Shown in pieces: positions 35,982-44,814 of a stretch of DNA of 64,000 nucleotides. A program made the translations under genes and the position numbers. Below the pieces are notes generated by a model. It was not told the origin of the DNA. It was given only the letters and a program-made list of their open reading frames with translations, and ran no database searches. Position 1 is the stretch's first letter; every line of letters starts with the position of its first letter. The stretch spans positions 103,024-167,023 of the forward strand of contig URPJ01000002.1 in the NCBI GenBank assembly GCA_900549745.1, read 5' to 3'. This DNA is from an uncultured Collinsella sp. Its GTDB lineage: Bacteria > Actinomycetota > Coriobacteriia > Coriobacteriales > Coriobacteriaceae.

Positions 35982-37001
35982 CTAGCGGCGGAACAGCTCG
36001 CGGGCTCGGTCGCGGAGGTCGGTAGCTCGGATGACGCCCTCGTAGCGGTTGATGCGCAAGCGCGGGAAGGCATTGAAGAAGCGCAGGTCGCGTCGGCTGA
36101 GCGACACGCTTGGCACCGGACGGCTCATGCGCTTGCCGGCAAGGCGACGACTGAGCGACGGACGCGGCATGTTCGGCGCGGCATCGGCCACGCGGCGGGC
36201 GGCAAGCGCCAGGCCGCGAGCACCATCCGCGATAAACGTCGGCATCGAAGCCTTCTCGCGCAGGGCATCGAGCGCGGCGTCACCCAGCTCGGCCAGCCAC
36301 GCGTTAACGGCACGGCTACGGATGTGCGTCTGTGCCACCGAGTCAATCGTAGAATCGGGAATGCGCTCGAGCATTGAGTCGGACGCGTCGGCAAGCGACT
36401 CGTTGATGCGGTCGGCAAGGTCGGCCCGGACGCGCTCCAGCTGATCAGACAGACGCCGCCAGCTCGCCAATGAGCACAACGCGTCGACCATCATCGTGAC
36501 CGCGACGATAAAGGCGGACAACCGCACAATCAGCACCGGCAGATGGCCAAGCAGCCCCAGCAATGCCGGCTCCACTAAACGGCAAATGCACAACGCACCC
36601 AGGCCAAACGCGCAGGCCCAGTACAGACAGATACGTCCGTGCAGGTTAAACGGCAGATGCGAATAGTCCCAAAAGCGAGCGCCCGTTGTTTTTTCCAACA
36701 GCACGCCTACGCTGTACTCAATCACGCTGCATACGAGCGCTGCAGCGACAAACTGGCTCGGGGCATCCGGAATCCCGCGCAACAGCAGCCAGCAGGCAAT
36801 GCCGCCCGCGCCATAGATAGGGCAACACGGTCCCAGCAAAAAGCCGCTGTTGGCAAAGCGTCCGTGGTTGAGCATGGCGCAGACTGTCGATTCCCATGCC
36901 CAGCCGCAAAAACCGTAGAAGGCAAACGAGAGCACCAGTGCCGAAAGCGGGCAGGCGGCAAGCGTCGCGCCGTCAAAGGACATGTCGATTGCGGTCCCCA
37001 C
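35982..37001 (-). CDS. CmpB-like putative ABC transporter permease (PF06541 type)
   Basis: 339 residues. The N-terminal 170 residues carry five or so transmembrane helices and the family signatures GFCGWAWESTVCAML, GFLLGPCCPIYGAGG and RFWDYSHLPFNLHGRICLYW. The C-terminal half is soluble, basic and helical (about 180-339), longer than in many relatives. The GTG start at 37001 lies 4 bases after the HD gene stop, with GAGAGGG upstream, so the pair is an operon. Despite the family name, no ATPase partner is nearby and the role is unknown. Confidence 0.85.
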   Translation of the reverse strand: MGTAIDMSFDGATLAACPLSALVLSFAFYGFCGWAWESTVCAMLNHGRFANSGFLLGPCCPIYGAGGIACWLLLRGIPDAPSQFVAAALVCSVIEYSVGVLLEKTTGARFWDYSHLPFNLHGRICLYWACAFGLGALCICRLVEPALLGLLGHLPVLIVRLSAFIVAVTMMVDALCSLASWRRLSDQLERVRADLADRINESLADASDSMLERIPDSTIDSVAQTHIRSRAVNAWLAELGDAALDALREKASMPTFIADGARGLALAARRVADAAPNMPRPSLSRRLAGKRMSRPVPSVSLSRRDLRFFNAFPRLRINRYEGVIRATDLRDRARELFRR

Positions 37002-37004
37002 CGT

Positions 37005-37541
37005 CTACCCTCTCCTCTTTTCACTCGATGCTTTACTCACGCTATCGTCCGTCTCGTCCTTGCGCGGCAGGCGGCCGGCGACCGTCTCACGCAGAGCACA
37101 CCATTTATCCGCCAGACAAACAATCCACGCCTCGCGACACGTCGGCGGCACCGGCACCAGCGGAAACATATGCCGCACGATAATATTCCGCTCTCGCGGC
37201 GTCAGCTCAAAATCTTCCTCGGCACGCGCCAGGGCAAAAAACGGATGTCGAAATCCGTGCAGTCGATGGCTCGGGTCGGGGTCGTGCCAATCATAGAGAA
37301 AGTAGTCGTGCAGCAAGGCCCCGCGCAGCAGCGAGGCACGGTCGATCGAAATGCCAGCACGGCCCAAGTGCTCGGCAAAGGACAGACTTGCCCGTGCCAC
37401 CGAGGTCACATGTGCATAGACCGTCACGTCGCCATGCTGGATAAACTCGCGCGTCAGGTCCAAGCGGCCCGCCTGGGCGAGCTGGCGGGCGGCATCGTCG
37501 ACCTCGTGCGCGATTTTCTCGGCACGAACGGCATCGGACAT
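37005..37541 (-). CDS. HD-domain phosphohydrolase-like protein
   Basis: 178 residues. The metal-binding HD pair is seen in LLRGALLHDYFLYDWHD, with an upstream His in YAHVTSVARASLSFAEHL and a later RHMFPLVPVPP. Substrate unknown. The ATG at 37541 has AAGGAGG five bases upstream, preferred over the longer frame to 37586. Co-transcribed with the CmpB-like gene. Confidence 0.85.
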   Translation of the reverse strand: MSDAVRAEKIAHEVDDAARQLAQAGRLDLTREFIQHGDVTVYAHVTSVARASLSFAEHLGRAGISIDRASLLRGALLHDYFLYDWHDPDPSHRLHGFRHPFFALARAEEDFELTPRERNIIVRHMFPLVPVPPTCREAWIVCLADKWCALRETVAGRLPRKDETDDSVSKASSEKRRG

Positions 37542-37768
37542 GCTGCCTCCTTCCAGCGGCTCACGGCGGCAAGCCACGGCCTGCACGTATTGAAAAAATC
37601 ATCATCGAATCTATCAGTATGGCATCGGACAAAACGTTTTGCCCCACCAGTTGGCGAATTACCGCGCCGCCGTCACATATCAAACGCCAAAATGTGCGAG
37701 ACTGTCTTGTGCAATTGTGCCGGCCGAGGGAGCGCCGGCGCTCGATTCGCATGGAGTAACCCACAACG

Positions 37769-39550
37769 ATGCTGCTTACGCAAACGACAACGCCCGAGGA
37801 CGTCAAGGCTCTCGATCGCGCCGAGCTTCCGCTGCTCTGCGGCGAGATCCGCCACGCCATCCTCGAAAGCTCCGCCGCCGTCGGCGGGCACGTTGCCCCC
37901 AACCTGGGCGTCGTTGAGCTTACGGTCGCGCTCCATCGCGTGTTTAACTCCCCCACCGACAAAATTGTCTTTGACGTGTCACACCAGACCTATGCCCACA
38001 AGGCGCTGACTGGGCGCGCGTACACTTATATCGACCCGGCACGCTACGGCGAGGCCTCTGGCTTTGCCAATCCCGACGAGTCCGAACACGACCTGTTCGC
38101 CATGGGCCACACCTCCACATCGGTGAGCCTGGGCTGCGGCTTGGCACACGCTCGTGACCTGGCGGGCGATGCGTACAACGTCATCACCATCATTGGCGAC
38201 GGCTCGCTTTCGGGCGGTCTGGCGTTTGAGGGCTTTAACAATGCCGCCGAGCTCGACAGCAACTTGGTCATTATCGTCAACGATAACGACCAGTCCATCG
38301 CCGAAAACCACGGTGGCCTCTATCGCAATCTGGCCGAGCTGCGCGCCAGCAACGGTACCTGTGAGCGCAACGTTTTCCGCGCGATGGGGCTCGACTACCG
38401 CTATCTGGACGCCGGCAACGACGTGCTGGCCTTGGTCGACACGCTGCAGGAACTGCGCGACATCGACCACCCCATCGTCCTGCACATCTCGACCGCCAAG
38501 GGCAAGGGCTTTGAGCCGGCCCAAAGCGATCCCGAGCGCTGGCATCACGTTGGCCCCTTCGATATGGCGACCGGCCGCAAGCTCTGCCCGGGCCACCCGA
38601 GCGAGCCCGCGCCGCGTACGTACGCCGATATTACGGGCGAGGCGCTGAGCGCCGCCATCGAGCGCGATCCACAGGTCGTGGGCATCACGGCCGCCACGCC
38701 CTACATCATGGGCTTTACGCCCGAGCTCCGCGCTGCCGCCGGCAAGCAATTTGTCGACGTGGGCATTGCCGAGGAGCACGCCGTCACCTTCGCCACCGCG
38801 CTCGCCCGCTCGGGCGCCAAGCCGGTCTTTGGCGTGTACGGCACGTTTTTGCAGCGCGCCTACGACGAACTGTGGCATGACCTGTGCCTCAACGATGCCC
38901 CCGCAACCATCCTGGTATTTGGCGCGTCGATCTTTGGCACCACATCCGAGACGCACCTCTCGTTCTTTGATATTTCCATGCTGGGCGGTCTTCCCAACAT
39001 GCACTACTTGGCGCCGGCCTGCATGGAGGAATATCTGTCCATGCTGAGCTGGTCGCTCGATCACCGCGAGCATCCCGTGGCGATTCGCGTGCCGGGCATT
39101 GGCTTGGTAAGCCGCCCTGACTTGGCGCCTGCCGAGGACGCCGATTACGGCGCCGTTCGTTACAACGTGGTGCGTCAGGGCCGCGACGTTGCCGTGCTCG
39201 CGCTTGGCGATTTCTTTGAGCTGGGTGAGCGCGTGGCAAACCGTCTGACTGCCGAGTACGGCATCGAGGCCACGCTCGTCAACCCGCGCTTTGCAACCGA
39301 GCTCGACCGCGAGTTCCTCGACAGTCTTGCCGCCGAGCATCGCGTCGTCGTCACCCTCGAGGACGGCATCTTGGACGGCGGCTGGGGCGAGCGCGTGGCA
39401 TGCTATCTGGCATGCACGCCGTTGCGCACGCGCACCTTCGGCATCGCCAAGGGCTTCCCCGACCGCTACGACCCCAACGAGCTGCTCGCTCAGAACGGCA
39501 TGACGGTCGAGAACATGGCCGCCGAAGCCGTAAGACTACTCAACGAGTAA
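37769..39550 (+). CDS. dxs: 1-deoxy-D-xylulose-5-phosphate synthase (short form)
   Basis: 593 residues. A thiamine-diphosphate enzyme making DXP from pyruvate and glyceraldehyde 3-phosphate for isoprenoid, thiamine and pyridoxal synthesis. It shows FDVSHQTYAHKALTGR, GHTSTSVSLGCGLA, the ThDP motif GDGSLSGGLAFEGFNNA, and the catalytic Glu region GIAEEHAVTFATALARSG. It is about 30-50 residues shorter than E. coli Dxs, a form common in gut anaerobes. Start ATG with GGAG ten bases upstream. Neighbours do not include other MEP genes. Confidence 0.92.
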   Translation: MLLTQTTTPEDVKALDRAELPLLCGEIRHAILESSAAVGGHVAPNLGVVELTVALHRVFNSPTDKIVFDVSHQTYAHKALTGRAYTYIDPARYGEASGFANPDESEHDLFAMGHTSTSVSLGCGLAHARDLAGDAYNVITIIGDGSLSGGLAFEGFNNAAELDSNLVIIVNDNDQSIAENHGGLYRNLAELRASNGTCERNVFRAMGLDYRYLDAGNDVLALVDTLQELRDIDHPIVLHISTAKGKGFEPAQSDPERWHHVGPFDMATGRKLCPGHPSEPAPRTYADITGEALSAAIERDPQVVGITAATPYIMGFTPELRAAAGKQFVDVGIAEEHAVTFATALARSGAKPVFGVYGTFLQRAYDELWHDLCLNDAPATILVFGASIFGTTSETHLSFFDISMLGGLPNMHYLAPACMEEYLSMLSWSLDHREHPVAIRVPGIGLVSRPDLAPAEDADYGAVRYNVVRQGRDVAVLALGDFFELGERVANRLTAEYGIEATLVNPRFATELDREFLDSLAAEHRVVVTLEDGILDGGWGERVACYLACTPLRTRTFGIAKGFPDRYDPNELLAQNGMTVENMAAEAVRLLNE

Positions 39551-39551
39551 G

Positions 39552-39594
39552 AAAACCTCCGCAAGGAAAGCACCCCTGCGGAGGTTTTTATTTT
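39552..39594 (+). terminator. Terminator of dxs
   Basis: AAAACCTCCGCAAGG pairs with CCTGCGGAGGTTTT, followed by TATTTTC, directly after the stop. Confidence 0.9.
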
Positions 39595-39604
39595 CGCGAC
39601 GCGA

Positions 39605-39823
39605 TTATCTCAATCTGTAACATCTAGGGTCCGAATTTCCGTCTAACTGTTACAGATCTGGATAAGACGTCCTAGTCCCAGACCTTTGTCTCAATCTATA
39701 ACAGATAGAGACCTTTTGGCCGTCCAGATGTTACAGATTGAGACATTCGAATTCCCCTGAAGAGAAAATCTCGATCTGTAACAGTCGCTCGGCAAAAACG
39801 GCTGCAGATGTTACAGATCGAGA
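39605..39823. repeat. Three tandem hairpins, family D
   Basis: Three successive 55-61 base units: 39605-39665, 39688-39744 and 39769-39823. The last two open with TCTC(A/G)ATCTRTAACA and close with TGTTACAGAT(T/C)GAGA; the first is less regular. The A-T pair of unit 2 becomes G-C in unit 3, a compensatory change. They lie between the dxs terminator and the promoter of the ABC transporter operon. No reading frame. Confidence 0.85.
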
Positions 39824-39856
39824 CAAAGCAACAAGGCATGCCGCCGCATCGGCCAA

Positions 39857-39892
39857 AACCACCACGAAGGTGCCTGTCCCTTTTTGGTAGGT
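39857..39892. repeat. E-family small hairpin, copy E3
   Basis: AACCACCACGAAGGTG, then CCTGTCCCTTTTTGGTAGGT. It combines the left arm of E2 with the right side of E4, so the stem is imperfect. Confidence 0.75.
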
Positions 39893-39934
39893 AGAATAAC
39901 CCATAAGACGAGTATGTTTCTAAGTTATTTCATG

Positions 39935-39964
39935 TTGACCCTTTTGAGCGGGATAGGGTATAAC
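39935..39964 (+). promoter_or_regulatory. Promoter of the amino-acid transporter operon
   Basis: TTGACC (39935-39940), an 18-base spacer, and TATAAC (39959-39964), about 40 bases before the start of the binding-protein gene. Confidence 0.75.
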
Positions 39965-40005
39965 TCTACTCAACCGCTAGGATTTTTTGAGAAAGGTGTT
40001 CTCCT

Positions 40006-41001
40006 ATGAGCAAGAACCTCTCCCAGCAGGTCGTTCTCGACCGCCGCGGCTTTGTCGCCGCCACCTTCGCAACCGTCGCCGGCCTTGGTCTTGCCGGCTG
40101 CTCCGACACCAGCGCCGAGGCCGACAAGGGTTCCGCCGCTGGCTCTTCCAAGAGCTCCGACGATACCGAGGCTTCCACCACGCTCGATGCCAAGGCTTTC
40201 GACAAGCTCGTCGACAACGGCCCCAAGGCCGATGACGACGCCATCGCCGCCAGCACCTGGGCCACGGCCGTCAAGGACGCCGGCGTCTTTAAGATCGGTG
40301 GCGTTCAGACTTCCACGCTCTTCTCCCTCCTTAACGAGAAGGACGGCAAGACCCGTGGCTTCGACGCCGGTATCGCACAGCTCCTGTCCAACTACATCCT
40401 GGGCGAGAACAAGGTCGAGATCACCCAGGTGACCTCTGACACGCGCGAGTCCGTCCTGCAGAACGGCCAGGTCGACGCCGTCTTCGCCACCTACACCATC
40501 ACCGATGAGCGCAAGAAGCTCGTCTCCTTCGCCGGCCCCTACTACTACACGCAGCAGGCCATCCTGGTGCTCGCCGACAACGACGACATCAAGAGCGTCG
40601 ACGACCTGGCCGACAAGAACGTCGCCGTCCAGTCCGGCTCCAACGGCCCCGCCATCCTGGAGGAGTTCGCTCCCAAGGCCAGCCAGCAAGAGTTCAAGAC
40701 CGACGAGGAGGCCCGTCAGGCACTCCAGCAGGGTCGCGTTGACGCCTACGTCATCGACAACAACATGCAGCAGAGCGCCCTGGTGCGCGAGCCCGGCAAG
40801 TACAAGATCGCCGGCAAGCCCTTCGGCAGCAAGGAGCCCTACGGCATCGGCCTGCCGCTCGATTCCGACGGCGTCGCTTTCGTCAACGACTTCCTTAAGA
40901 AGATCGAGGACGACGGCACCTGGACCGAGCTGTGGCAGATCTGCATCGGCGACCGCACGGGCGACACCAACGTTCCCGAGCTGCCCGAGGTCGGCGCCTA
41001 A
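40006..41001 (+). CDS. Amino-acid ABC transporter substrate-binding lipoprotein
   Basis: 331 residues of the SBP_bac_3 family, which binds polar amino acids such as glutamate, glutamine or cystine. The signal peptide combines twin arginines and a lipobox (DRRGFVAATFATVAGLGLAGC), so it is lipidated and possibly Tat-exported. After a Ser/Asp-rich linker the binding domain starts near residue 90; FDAGIAQLLSNYILGENKVE and FAGPYYYTQQAILVLADNDD are recognisable. The next three genes encode its permeases and ATPase. Confidence 0.93.
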   Translation: MSKNLSQQVVLDRRGFVAATFATVAGLGLAGCSDTSAEADKGSAAGSSKSSDDTEASTTLDAKAFDKLVDNGPKADDDAIAASTWATAVKDAGVFKIGGVQTSTLFSLLNEKDGKTRGFDAGIAQLLSNYILGENKVEITQVTSDTRESVLQNGQVDAVFATYTITDERKKLVSFAGPYYYTQQAILVLADNDDIKSVDDLADKNVAVQSGSNGPAILEEFAPKASQQEFKTDEEARQALQQGRVDAYVIDNNMQQSALVREPGKYKIAGKPFGSKEPYGIGLPLDSDGVAFVNDFLKKIEDDGTWTELWQICIGDRTGDTNVPELPEVGA

Positions 41002-41140
41002 GCCCGCAAGCTGGGAAACAGCCGCTACGAAACCATATGGAAACGTACGGAACACTTTATTGCGCTAAACTGTTTCCTTACTGAGTTGTCGGGGCTTCCG
41101 TACACACGGGAGCCCCTTTCCTTACCGGCGGGAGGTCCGC

Positions 41141-41800
41141 ATGAGTCTCTCCGAGCTCTGGTCGCTCTATGGCCAGAACTATATCGACGCGCTGCTCGCG
41201 ACCTGGGGCATGACGCTTGAGTCGTTTGCCATCGCCATGGTGCTGGCCGTCGCCGTCACCGTGATGCGCGTGTCGCCGTTCAAGCCGCTGCGCGTCTTTG
41301 GCGACCTGTATGTCCAGGTCTTCCGTAACATCCCCGGCATCGCGCTGCTCATCATCGTCGTCTACGCGCTGCCGCCGCTCAAAATCGTTCTGCCCTATCG
41401 CACCTGCGTCATCGTCGCCACGGTGCTGTTGGGCTCGGCCTTTGGGTCCGAGAACTTTATGAGCGGCATCAACACCGTGGGCGTCGGTCAGGTCGAGGCC
41501 GCCCGCTCACTCGGCATGAGCTTCAGCCGCATCCTCGCCAAAATCGTGATTCCGCAGGCGCTACGCTCGAGCGTGCTGCCCATGACCAACCTCTTTATCG
41601 CCGTCATGCTCACCACCGCCCTCGGCAGCCAGGTGCCGCTTCAACCGCAGGAGCTCACCGGCGTCGTGAGCTACATCAACACGCGCTCGCTCGGTGGCGT
41701 CGCCGCGTTCTTTATCTCGGCCCTCGGCTACCTGGGCACGGCCTTTGTGGTGAGCCACATTGGCAACTACATCGATAAGAAGGTGAGAATCCTCCGATGA
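41141..41800 (+). CDS. Amino-acid ABC transporter permease, first
   Basis: 219 residues, about five transmembrane helices of the HisMQ/GluC family. The ATPase-contact loop reads QVEAARSLGMSFSRILAKIVIPQALR. Only about 139 bases separate it from the binding-protein gene. It overlaps the next permease by four bases (ATGA), so the two are coupled and probably form a heterodimer. Confidence 0.93.
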   Translation: MSLSELWSLYGQNYIDALLATWGMTLESFAIAMVLAVAVTVMRVSPFKPLRVFGDLYVQVFRNIPGIALLIIVVYALPPLKIVLPYRTCVIVATVLLGSAFGSENFMSGINTVGVGQVEAARSLGMSFSRILAKIVIPQALRSSVLPMTNLFIAVMLTTALGSQVPLQPQELTGVVSYINTRSLGGVAAFFISALGYLGTAFVVSHIGNYIDKKVRILR

Positions 41801-42630
41801 GCAAGCACTCCTCCCCTGCGCTCACCATGCGCGACGCGCTCTACGAGGCCCCCGGCCCCAAGATGCGCGCCAAGATTCGCATCGGCACCGCCATTTCGCT
41901 CATTGCCGTGGCCGCACTCGTCGTCCTTGTGCTGCAGCGCTTTTATGTGACCGGTCAGCTTTCGGTCCACTACTGGTACTTCTTTACGCACCTCACCACC
42001 TGGAAGTTCTTGCTTGCCGGCTTTGAGGGTACCGTCAAGGTCGCGCTCACCGCCGGCGCCATCGCGCTGGTGCTGGGCCTCACCCTCATGCTCGGCCGCA
42101 CGAGCGATATTAAGCCGCTGCAGCTGGCCTGCCGCGTGCTCACCGATTTCTTCCGCGGCGTACCGAGCCTGCTGTTCATCTACTTCTTCTTTTTGGTGCT
42201 GCCCCAGTACAAGATCGCGCTGCCATCGTTTTGGATGCTCACGCTGCCCGTCGCACTCGCCGCTGCCGGCGTGCTGGCCGAGATCTTCCGCGCCGGCGTC
42301 AACGCCGTACCGCGCGGCCAGGTCGAGGCAGCCCAGGCACTCGGCCTCTCCAAAGCCAAAATCACCTTTAAAATCGTACTGCCCCAGGCGATTCGCTTTA
42401 TTATCCCGTCGTTGATCTCGCAGCTCGTGGTCGTGGTCAAGGACACCACCGTCGCCTACGTGGTGAGCTACCCCGACCTGATGCAAAACGCCCGCGTACT
42501 CATTACCAACTACGACGCGCTCGTGTCGGTCTACCTGGTGATCGCGGTCATCTACATCCTCATCAACGTCGCGATTAATAAGGCCGCCATCTATGTTTCG
42601 CACAAGACCGGCGCAACCATCATCCGCTAA
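41797..42630 (+). CDS. Amino-acid ABC transporter permease, second
   Basis: 277 residues. About 50 residues precede the first transmembrane helix, then a HisMQ-type permease domain with the contact loop GQVEAAQALGLSKAKITF followed by KIVLPQAIR. Partner of the permease encoded immediately upstream. In Corynebacterium the gluBCD genes are arranged similarly, so glutamate is the leading guess; that is an inference from order and not from binding residues. Confidence 0.93.
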   Translation: MSKHSSPALTMRDALYEAPGPKMRAKIRIGTAISLIAVAALVVLVLQRFYVTGQLSVHYWYFFTHLTTWKFLLAGFEGTVKVALTAGAIALVLGLTLMLGRTSDIKPLQLACRVLTDFFRGVPSLLFIYFFFLVLPQYKIALPSFWMLTLPVALAAAGVLAEIFRAGVNAVPRGQVEAAQALGLSKAKITFKIVLPQAIRFIIPSLISQLVVVVKDTTVAYVVSYPDLMQNARVLITNYDALVSVYLVIAVIYILINVAINKAAIYVSHKTGATIIR

Positions 42631-42666
42631 CACTTTACCATTTCGAGTCATAAGGAGCCGAGCACC

Positions 42667-43431
42667 ATGGCACAGAGCACCTCTTCCACCGGCAATCAGC
42701 CGCTGATCGAGCTCAGGCACGTCGATAAGCACTACGGCGATCTGCACGTTCTCAACGACATCAATCTCTCGGTCGACCGCGGCGAGGTCGTCGTTGTGAT
42801 CGGACCCTCGGGCTCGGGCAAGTCGACCATGTGCCGAACCATCAATCGCCTGGAAACCATCGACTCAGGCGAGATCCTCATCGAGGGCGAGCCCCTGCCA
42901 CAGGAAGGCAAGGATCTTGCCCGCATGCGTGCCGAGTTGGGCATGGTATTTCAGCAGTTCAACCTGTTTGCACATATGACCGTACTGCAGAACGTCATGC
43001 TGGGACCGGTCGATGTGCTGGGCGTCTCCAAGGAGGAAGCTCGTGAGCGCGCCATGGACCTGCTGGGCCGCGTGGGCGTTGCCGAGCAGGCCGATAAGGT
43101 GCCCGCACAGCTCTCGGGCGGTCAGCAACAGCGTGTAGCCATCGCACGTTCGCTTGCCATGCAACCCAAGGCCATGCTTTTTGACGAGCCCACGAGCGCC
43201 CTTGACCCCGAAATGATCAACGAGGTGCTCGAGGTCATGGTCCGTCTGGCCCAGCAGGGCATGACGATGATCGTCATCACGCACGAGATGAACTTCGCCC
43301 GCCGCGTGGCCGACCGCGTCGTGTTTATGGCCGACGGCCAGATCGTGGAAACCGGCACACCCGACGAGTTCTTCGACCACCCCCAGACCAAGCGCGCCCA
43401 GGACTTCCTCAACTCCATTAAGGGCCACTAG
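42667..43431 (+). CDS. Amino-acid ABC transporter ATP-binding protein
   Basis: 254 residues of the GlnQ/GluA group: Walker A GPSGSGKSTM, Q-loop MVFQQFNLFAHMTVLQNV, signature LSGGQQQRVAIARSL, Walker B LFDEPTSALDPE, and switch His in MIVITHEMNFARRVADR. Last transporter gene of the operon, 36 bases after the second permease, with a GGAG site. Confidence 0.96.
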   Translation: MAQSTSSTGNQPLIELRHVDKHYGDLHVLNDINLSVDRGEVVVVIGPSGSGKSTMCRTINRLETIDSGEILIEGEPLPQEGKDLARMRAELGMVFQQFNLFAHMTVLQNVMLGPVDVLGVSKEEARERAMDLLGRVGVAEQADKVPAQLSGGQQQRVAIARSLAMQPKAMLFDEPTSALDPEMINEVLEVMVRLAQQGMTMIVITHEMNFARRVADRVVFMADGQIVETGTPDEFFDHPQTKRAQDFLNSIKGH

Positions 43432-43518
43432 CCCAATTGCCACGCGGGCAAATTCATCAGTAACGTTTGTCCCGCGCCACCCCTGTGCCATGTCCACCCG
43501 GATTCGAAAGCCGCACCC

Positions 43519-44328
43519 ATGATCGGAACCCGCACCTCATCGTCCTACACTCCGCACGTCGACGTCGATCCCGCTGACCGCCCGCTTATCCTGGTAGCAC
43601 CACGCTGGGAAGAAGCGAAGCCCTATTTGAGCGAGACGCTCTCCCCCAACGAGGAGATTGCGAGCGTATTTGTCGACGCCATTCTTGCCGCCGGCGGTCT
43701 ACCGCTGCAGATGTCCATCACCGAGGACATTGAGGTCATCCGTCATTACGTCGATATCGCCGACGGCATCGCCATTCCCGGCGGCCCCGATGTCAATCCC
43801 AAACGTTGGGGCGATGATCGACCCTACGACCCCACCCTCTGCTGCGAGATCCGCGATAGTTTTGAGTTTAAGCTGGTCAGCGAGGTGCTCCGTGCCAAAA
43901 AGCCGCTCTTTACCACCTGCCGCGGCACGCAACTGCTCAACGTCGCCACCGGCGGCACCCTGTGCATGGACGTGCCGAGCCTGGGCGCGCGCGAGGGCCG
44001 CACGCAGTGGCGCCATACCCACGTGCTCAACGACCCTGTGCATCCTGTCGAGGTCGTGCCGGGCTCGCTGCTGGAGCGCGCGGTTGGCGGGCACAGGCTG
44101 ATCCAGACCAACTCCGCACATCACTGCTGCGTCGATCGTCTGGGTAAGAGCACGCGCTTGGTCGCCAAGGCAACCGACGGCGTTCCCGAGTGCATCGAAG
44201 TCGAAGGCCAGCCGTTCTGTCTGGGTGTGCAATGGCATCCCGAGTACACCTGGCAGACGCTCGAGACCGACTTTAACCTGTGGAAGTCGTTTGTCGAGGC
44301 GGCGGCCAAGGTAAAGCAGACCCGCTAG
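43519..44328 (+). CDS. Class I glutamine amidotransferase-like hydrolase (C26, gamma-glutamyl-GABA hydrolase family)
   Basis: 269 residues. The catalytic Cys is in KPLFTTCRGTQLLNVATGG, and the His and Glu are in LGVQWHPEYTWQTLE. PuuD-type enzymes release glutamate from gamma-glutamyl amides. It lies 87 bases after the transporter ATPase in the same direction, with no terminator between, so it is probably co-transcribed. It may process an imported gamma-glutamyl compound, which would make the transporter substrate a gamma-glutamyl conjugate rather than free glutamate. Confidence 0.9.
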   Translation: MIGTRTSSSYTPHVDVDPADRPLILVAPRWEEAKPYLSETLSPNEEIASVFVDAILAAGGLPLQMSITEDIEVIRHYVDIADGIAIPGGPDVNPKRWGDDRPYDPTLCCEIRDSFEFKLVSEVLRAKKPLFTTCRGTQLLNVATGGTLCMDVPSLGAREGRTQWRHTHVLNDPVHPVEVVPGSLLERAVGGHRLIQTNSAHHCCVDRLGKSTRLVAKATDGVPECIEVEGQPFCLGVQWHPEYTWQTLETDFNLWKSFVEAAAKVKQTR

Positions 44329-44349
44329 TTCGCGAACCGCATAACAGAT

Positions 44350-44392
44350 AAGGGCGCCCCGCCGGCCACATGGTCCGACGGGGCGCCCTTTT
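44350..44392 (+). terminator. Terminator of the ABC/C26 operon
   Basis: A 12-base perfect stem, AAGGGCGCCCCG with complement, followed by TTTTGCC. The HPt gene converges from the other side and may share it. Confidence 0.85.
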
Positions 44393-44433
44393 GCCTATAC
44401 GCGACAGGCGCGCAGCCCAAGGCTCGCAAGCTC

Positions 44434-44790
44434 TTATTCGGCCGTCTCGCGCAGGGCCGACATCGTAGCCGCATATTGCTGCTGCAGCGCATGCATCCCC
44501 TCGCGAGCGCCGTCAACGGCATCGGCGCCGCGCAGCGCCTCGGTCACCACGACCGCCGGCTCGTACAGATTATCGAATCCCAGGTTCTGGCTCACGCCCT
44601 TGAGCGTGTGCGCTGCCATAAACGCACCTTCGGCGTCTCCCGCCGCCATGGCGGCCTCCAGCTTGTCCATGCTCTCGTCATCCAAAAACTTGAGGGCAAA
44701 GCGGGCGAGCATTTCCTCGCCCATCAGCCGAGCGCACGCGTCATCATAATTGGCGCCGATCTTCTCATACGCCTCACGCATGGAAATCAT
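44434..44790 (-). CDS. HPt domain phosphotransfer protein
   Basis: 118 residues, a single four-helix HPt domain. The phosphorylated His is in AAHTLKGVSQNLGF (about residue 61), preceded by LARFALKFLDDES. Stand-alone HPt proteins relay phosphate between a hybrid kinase and response-regulator receivers. It lies 24 bases after the REC/HD-GYP gene in the same direction, so the receiver of that protein is the likely partner. No histidine kinase is encoded in the window. Confidence 0.93.
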   Translation of the reverse strand: MISMREAYEKIGANYDDACARLMGEEMLARFALKFLDDESMDKLEAAMAAGDAEGAFMAAHTLKGVSQNLGFDNLYEPAVVVTEALRGADAVDGAREGMHALQQQYAATMSALRETAE

Positions 44791-44814
44791 GGATTAAAAA
44801 CTCCTTTGGTCAAA

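Noticed and set aside
39605..39823. Tandem hairpins considered as a CRISPR array
   Set aside because: Units are palindromic along their whole length, not identical repeats with unique spacers, there are only three, and no cas genes are near.
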